Part shown: positions 40,675 through 41,916 of the stretch, in pieces | How positions within the stretch are numbered: the stretch's first letter is position 1 | How the letters are laid out: each line of letters opens with the position of its first letter | Origin: an uncultured Eubacteriales bacterium | Lineage (GTDB): Bacteria > Bacillota > Clostridia > Christensenellales > Borkfalkiaceae | Length of the DNA: 41,916 nt | Direction of reading: 5' to 3' | Assembly (NCBI GenBank): GCA_949288785.1 | Contig: CASELQ010000004.1 | Span: 1-41,916 of the forward strand | Translations under genes and position numbers: made by a program | The notes under the pieces: model-generated | Told to the model about the DNA's origin: nothing | The model's database searches: none | The model's input: the letters and a program-made list of their open reading frames with translations, nothing else

Positions 40675-41540
40675 AATACGCCGTTATGGACATAGGCTCC
40701 AATTCCGTAAGGCTGATGATAAGCGGAGGGGGAGTTTCTTATAAGCTTTCCGAAATAACGCGGCTTGCTCTCGGCATGGGCGGCGGATCGATAAGAGAAG
40801 AACAGGCGGATAAGACCGTTTCCGCCCTTTCGCGTTTTCTTTCGCGCGCGAAAGAGGAACGGGCTGATAAAATATACTGCTTTGCCACTTCCGCGGTAAG
40901 AACGGCAAATAACGGCGCCGAGTTTACCGCCCGCATAAAAAGAGAGCTGGGCTTAACGGTGGACGTGCTTTCCGAGGAAGAGGAGGCGGAGGCGGGCTGC
41001 TTGGGCGCGCTTTCCGGGAAGGACGGCGGCGTAATAGACATAGGCGGCGGCAGCACCGAAATACAGGTAATGCTGGGCGGCAGGCGGCTGTACGCAAAGA
41101 GCGTGCCCGTAGGCGCGGTACGGGTTACGGACGCGTGCGGGCAGAACGAGGCGCTTGCCGACCGGTTTATAAAGGAAAAACTCGCCCGGTTCGGCGAGAT
41201 TCCGAAAGCGGCTTACACCGCGATAGGCGGCACGGCGATAAACCTTGCGGCAATGCTTTCGGAACTTAAAGAGTACGATCCGAAAAGGACGGACGGATAT
41301 ATAATAGAAAGAGAACGGCTTTTCGGGATAAAACGCCGGCTTTACGAACTTACCCCCGCGGAGAGGGCAAAGCTTTCAGGGCTTCAAAGAGGGAGAGAGG
41401 AAATAATAGCCGCCGGCGCGGGGATACTGTGCGCCGTAATGAGCCTTGCGGGCGCAAACAGCGTTACCGTAAGCGAAAAGGACAATCTCGAAGGTTACCT
41501 CAAGAGGAAAATAAAATGTCAAGAAGAACAAACCTTGTAA
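40671..41540 (+). CDS. Ppx/GppA phosphatase family protein
   Basis: 289 residues. An ASKHA-fold exopolyphosphatase / guanosine pentaphosphatase-type enzyme. AVMDIGSNSVRLMI (4-17), CFATSAVRTANNG (about 66-78) and GGVIDIGGGSTEIQ (about 118-131) are the classic motifs, and YTAIGGTAINLAAM follows. Only the Ppx-GppA core is present, without the HD domain of long forms. The actual substrate (polyphosphate or pppGpp) is not decidable. It overlaps the next gene by 25 bases. Confidence 0.9.
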   Translation: MKYAVMDIGSNSVRLMISGGGVSYKLSEITRLALGMGGGSIREEQADKTVSALSRFLSRAKEERADKIYCFATSAVRTANNGAEFTARIKRELGLTVDVLSEEEEAEAGCLGALSGKDGGVIDIGGGSTEIQVMLGGRRLYAKSVPVGAVRVTDACGQNEALADRFIKEKLARFGEIPKAAYTAIGGTAINLAAMLSELKEYDPKRTDGYIIERERLFGIKRRLYELTPAERAKLSGLQRGREEIIAAGAGILCAVMSLAGANSVTVSEKDNLEGYLKRKIKCQEEQTL

Positions 41541-41916
41541 ATTCTGTCATCACCATGGTTGCGGCGGTTGCGGCGGTGCTTGCGGTGATTCTGGTCTGCA
41601 ACGGCGCATATCCTTCCGCTACCATGGGGGAAGTGCTTGCGCTCATAATAGCGGGCGCGCTTATCGCCTCTTTTGCCATCACCGCTCTGCACGAAACCGC
41701 GCACCTTATCGCCGGCAGGGCAAACCGCTTTGCGTTCGTTTCGGTAACCATATGGTTTTTCAGGTGGTATCGCTCGAGTAACGTAATACGTTTTGCCTTC
41801 GTACCCATGGGGGACGCGGCGGGCAATACCGAGACGGTGGCAAAAGATACCGAAAATCTTGCCGCACGGTTTAGAAAAATGACGGCGGCGCCCCTCTGGG
41901 TAACCCTCATAGTAGC
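41516..41916 (+). CDS. HExxH membrane metalloprotease-like protein, partial
   Basis: The start and first ~133 codons are visible; the gene is cut by the window end. ATG 41516 follows AAGAGG and lies inside the end of the ppx gene. The protein has a first membrane segment (about 10-30), a second (about 38-58), and directly after it TALHETAHLIAGR, an HExxH zinc motif as in M50 site-2 proteases. A following loop ends with APLWVTLIV, possibly the next membrane segment. M50 proteins cut within the membrane, but the second motif (NPDG) would lie outside the window, so this is provisional. Confidence 0.65.
   Translation, partial: MSRRTNLVNSVITMVAAVAAVLAVILVCNGAYPSATMGEVLALIIAGALIASFAITALHETAHLIAGRANRFAFVSVTIWFFRWYRSSNVIRFAFVPMGDAAGNTETVAKDTENLAARFRKMTAAPLWVTLIV

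Overview
This window looks like a chromosomal segment of an uncultured, spore-forming Clostridia (Firmicutes) bacterium. The signs are sporulation genes of the yabP/yabQ type, a long Gram-positive SRP RNA with an Alu-like part, a T-box riboswitch, clostridial SD sequences (AAGGAGG) and paired ChrA half-proteins. Placement near Christensenellales is only an impression from protein style. AUA is used very often for isoleucine. No CRISPR array, transposase, prophage or resistance island is visible.

Layout. (1) 1-9.3 kb: a GltS-like symporter; an SRP RNA gene on the minus strand; ileS followed by an RNA-methyltransferase-like gene and a pseudouridine synthase; a two-gene ChrA transporter; a flavodoxin-like protein. 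(2) 9.3-11.9 kb, minus strand: serC-serA for serine biosynthesis, divergent from RNase J. (3) 11.9-15.7 kb: RNase J, then trmR and trhP, which fit the tRNA U34 hydroxylation/methylation pathway. (4) 15.9-17.9 kb: tRNA-Pro(GGG), divergent trmB, a decayed second trmB 3' end and a puzzling intergenic stretch, then a membrane-bound XRE regulator. (5) 18.2-20.7 kb: a GT8 glycosyltransferase, a PlsC-like acyltransferase and a CrtO-like membrane protein, probably an envelope lipid or glycolipid cassette. (6) 21.1-25.5 kb: an SbcD/YhaO nuclease, a YhaN-like ATPase with a membrane hairpin, an HNH-like protein and an amidohydrolase.

(7) 25.6-36.6 kb is the most interesting part. A T-box riboswitch with an apparent leucine CUC specifier precedes a ten-gene run: a LeuA-like protein that has lost its metal and catalytic residues but keeps the leucine-sensing domain; a fusion of a sugar-isomerase-like TIM barrel with an acyl-CoA synthetase; a branched-chain aminotransferase; a P-loop ATPase; four subunits of a VOR-type 2-oxoacid:ferredoxin oxidoreductase; an XRE-cupin regulator; and a second acyl-CoA synthetase. 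A leucine-starvation switch is hard to reconcile with leucine breakdown. My inference is that the operon works in the reductive direction: branched short-chain fatty acids are activated to acyl-CoA, carboxylated by VOR to 2-oxoacids and aminated to branched-chain amino acids, with the dead LeuA as a possible leucine sensor.

(8) 36.7-41.9 kb: an unrecognised Cys-containing protein, a metallophosphoesterase coupled to a zinc-ribbon/PTS-IIC-like membrane protein, yabP-yabQ-divIC, a Ppx/GppA phosphatase and the start of an HExxH membrane protein cut by the window edge.

Start codons were re-chosen by SD sequence, family N-terminus and promoter position where the longest open frame was clearly too long. 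All functional calls come from reading sequence only; no searches were run.
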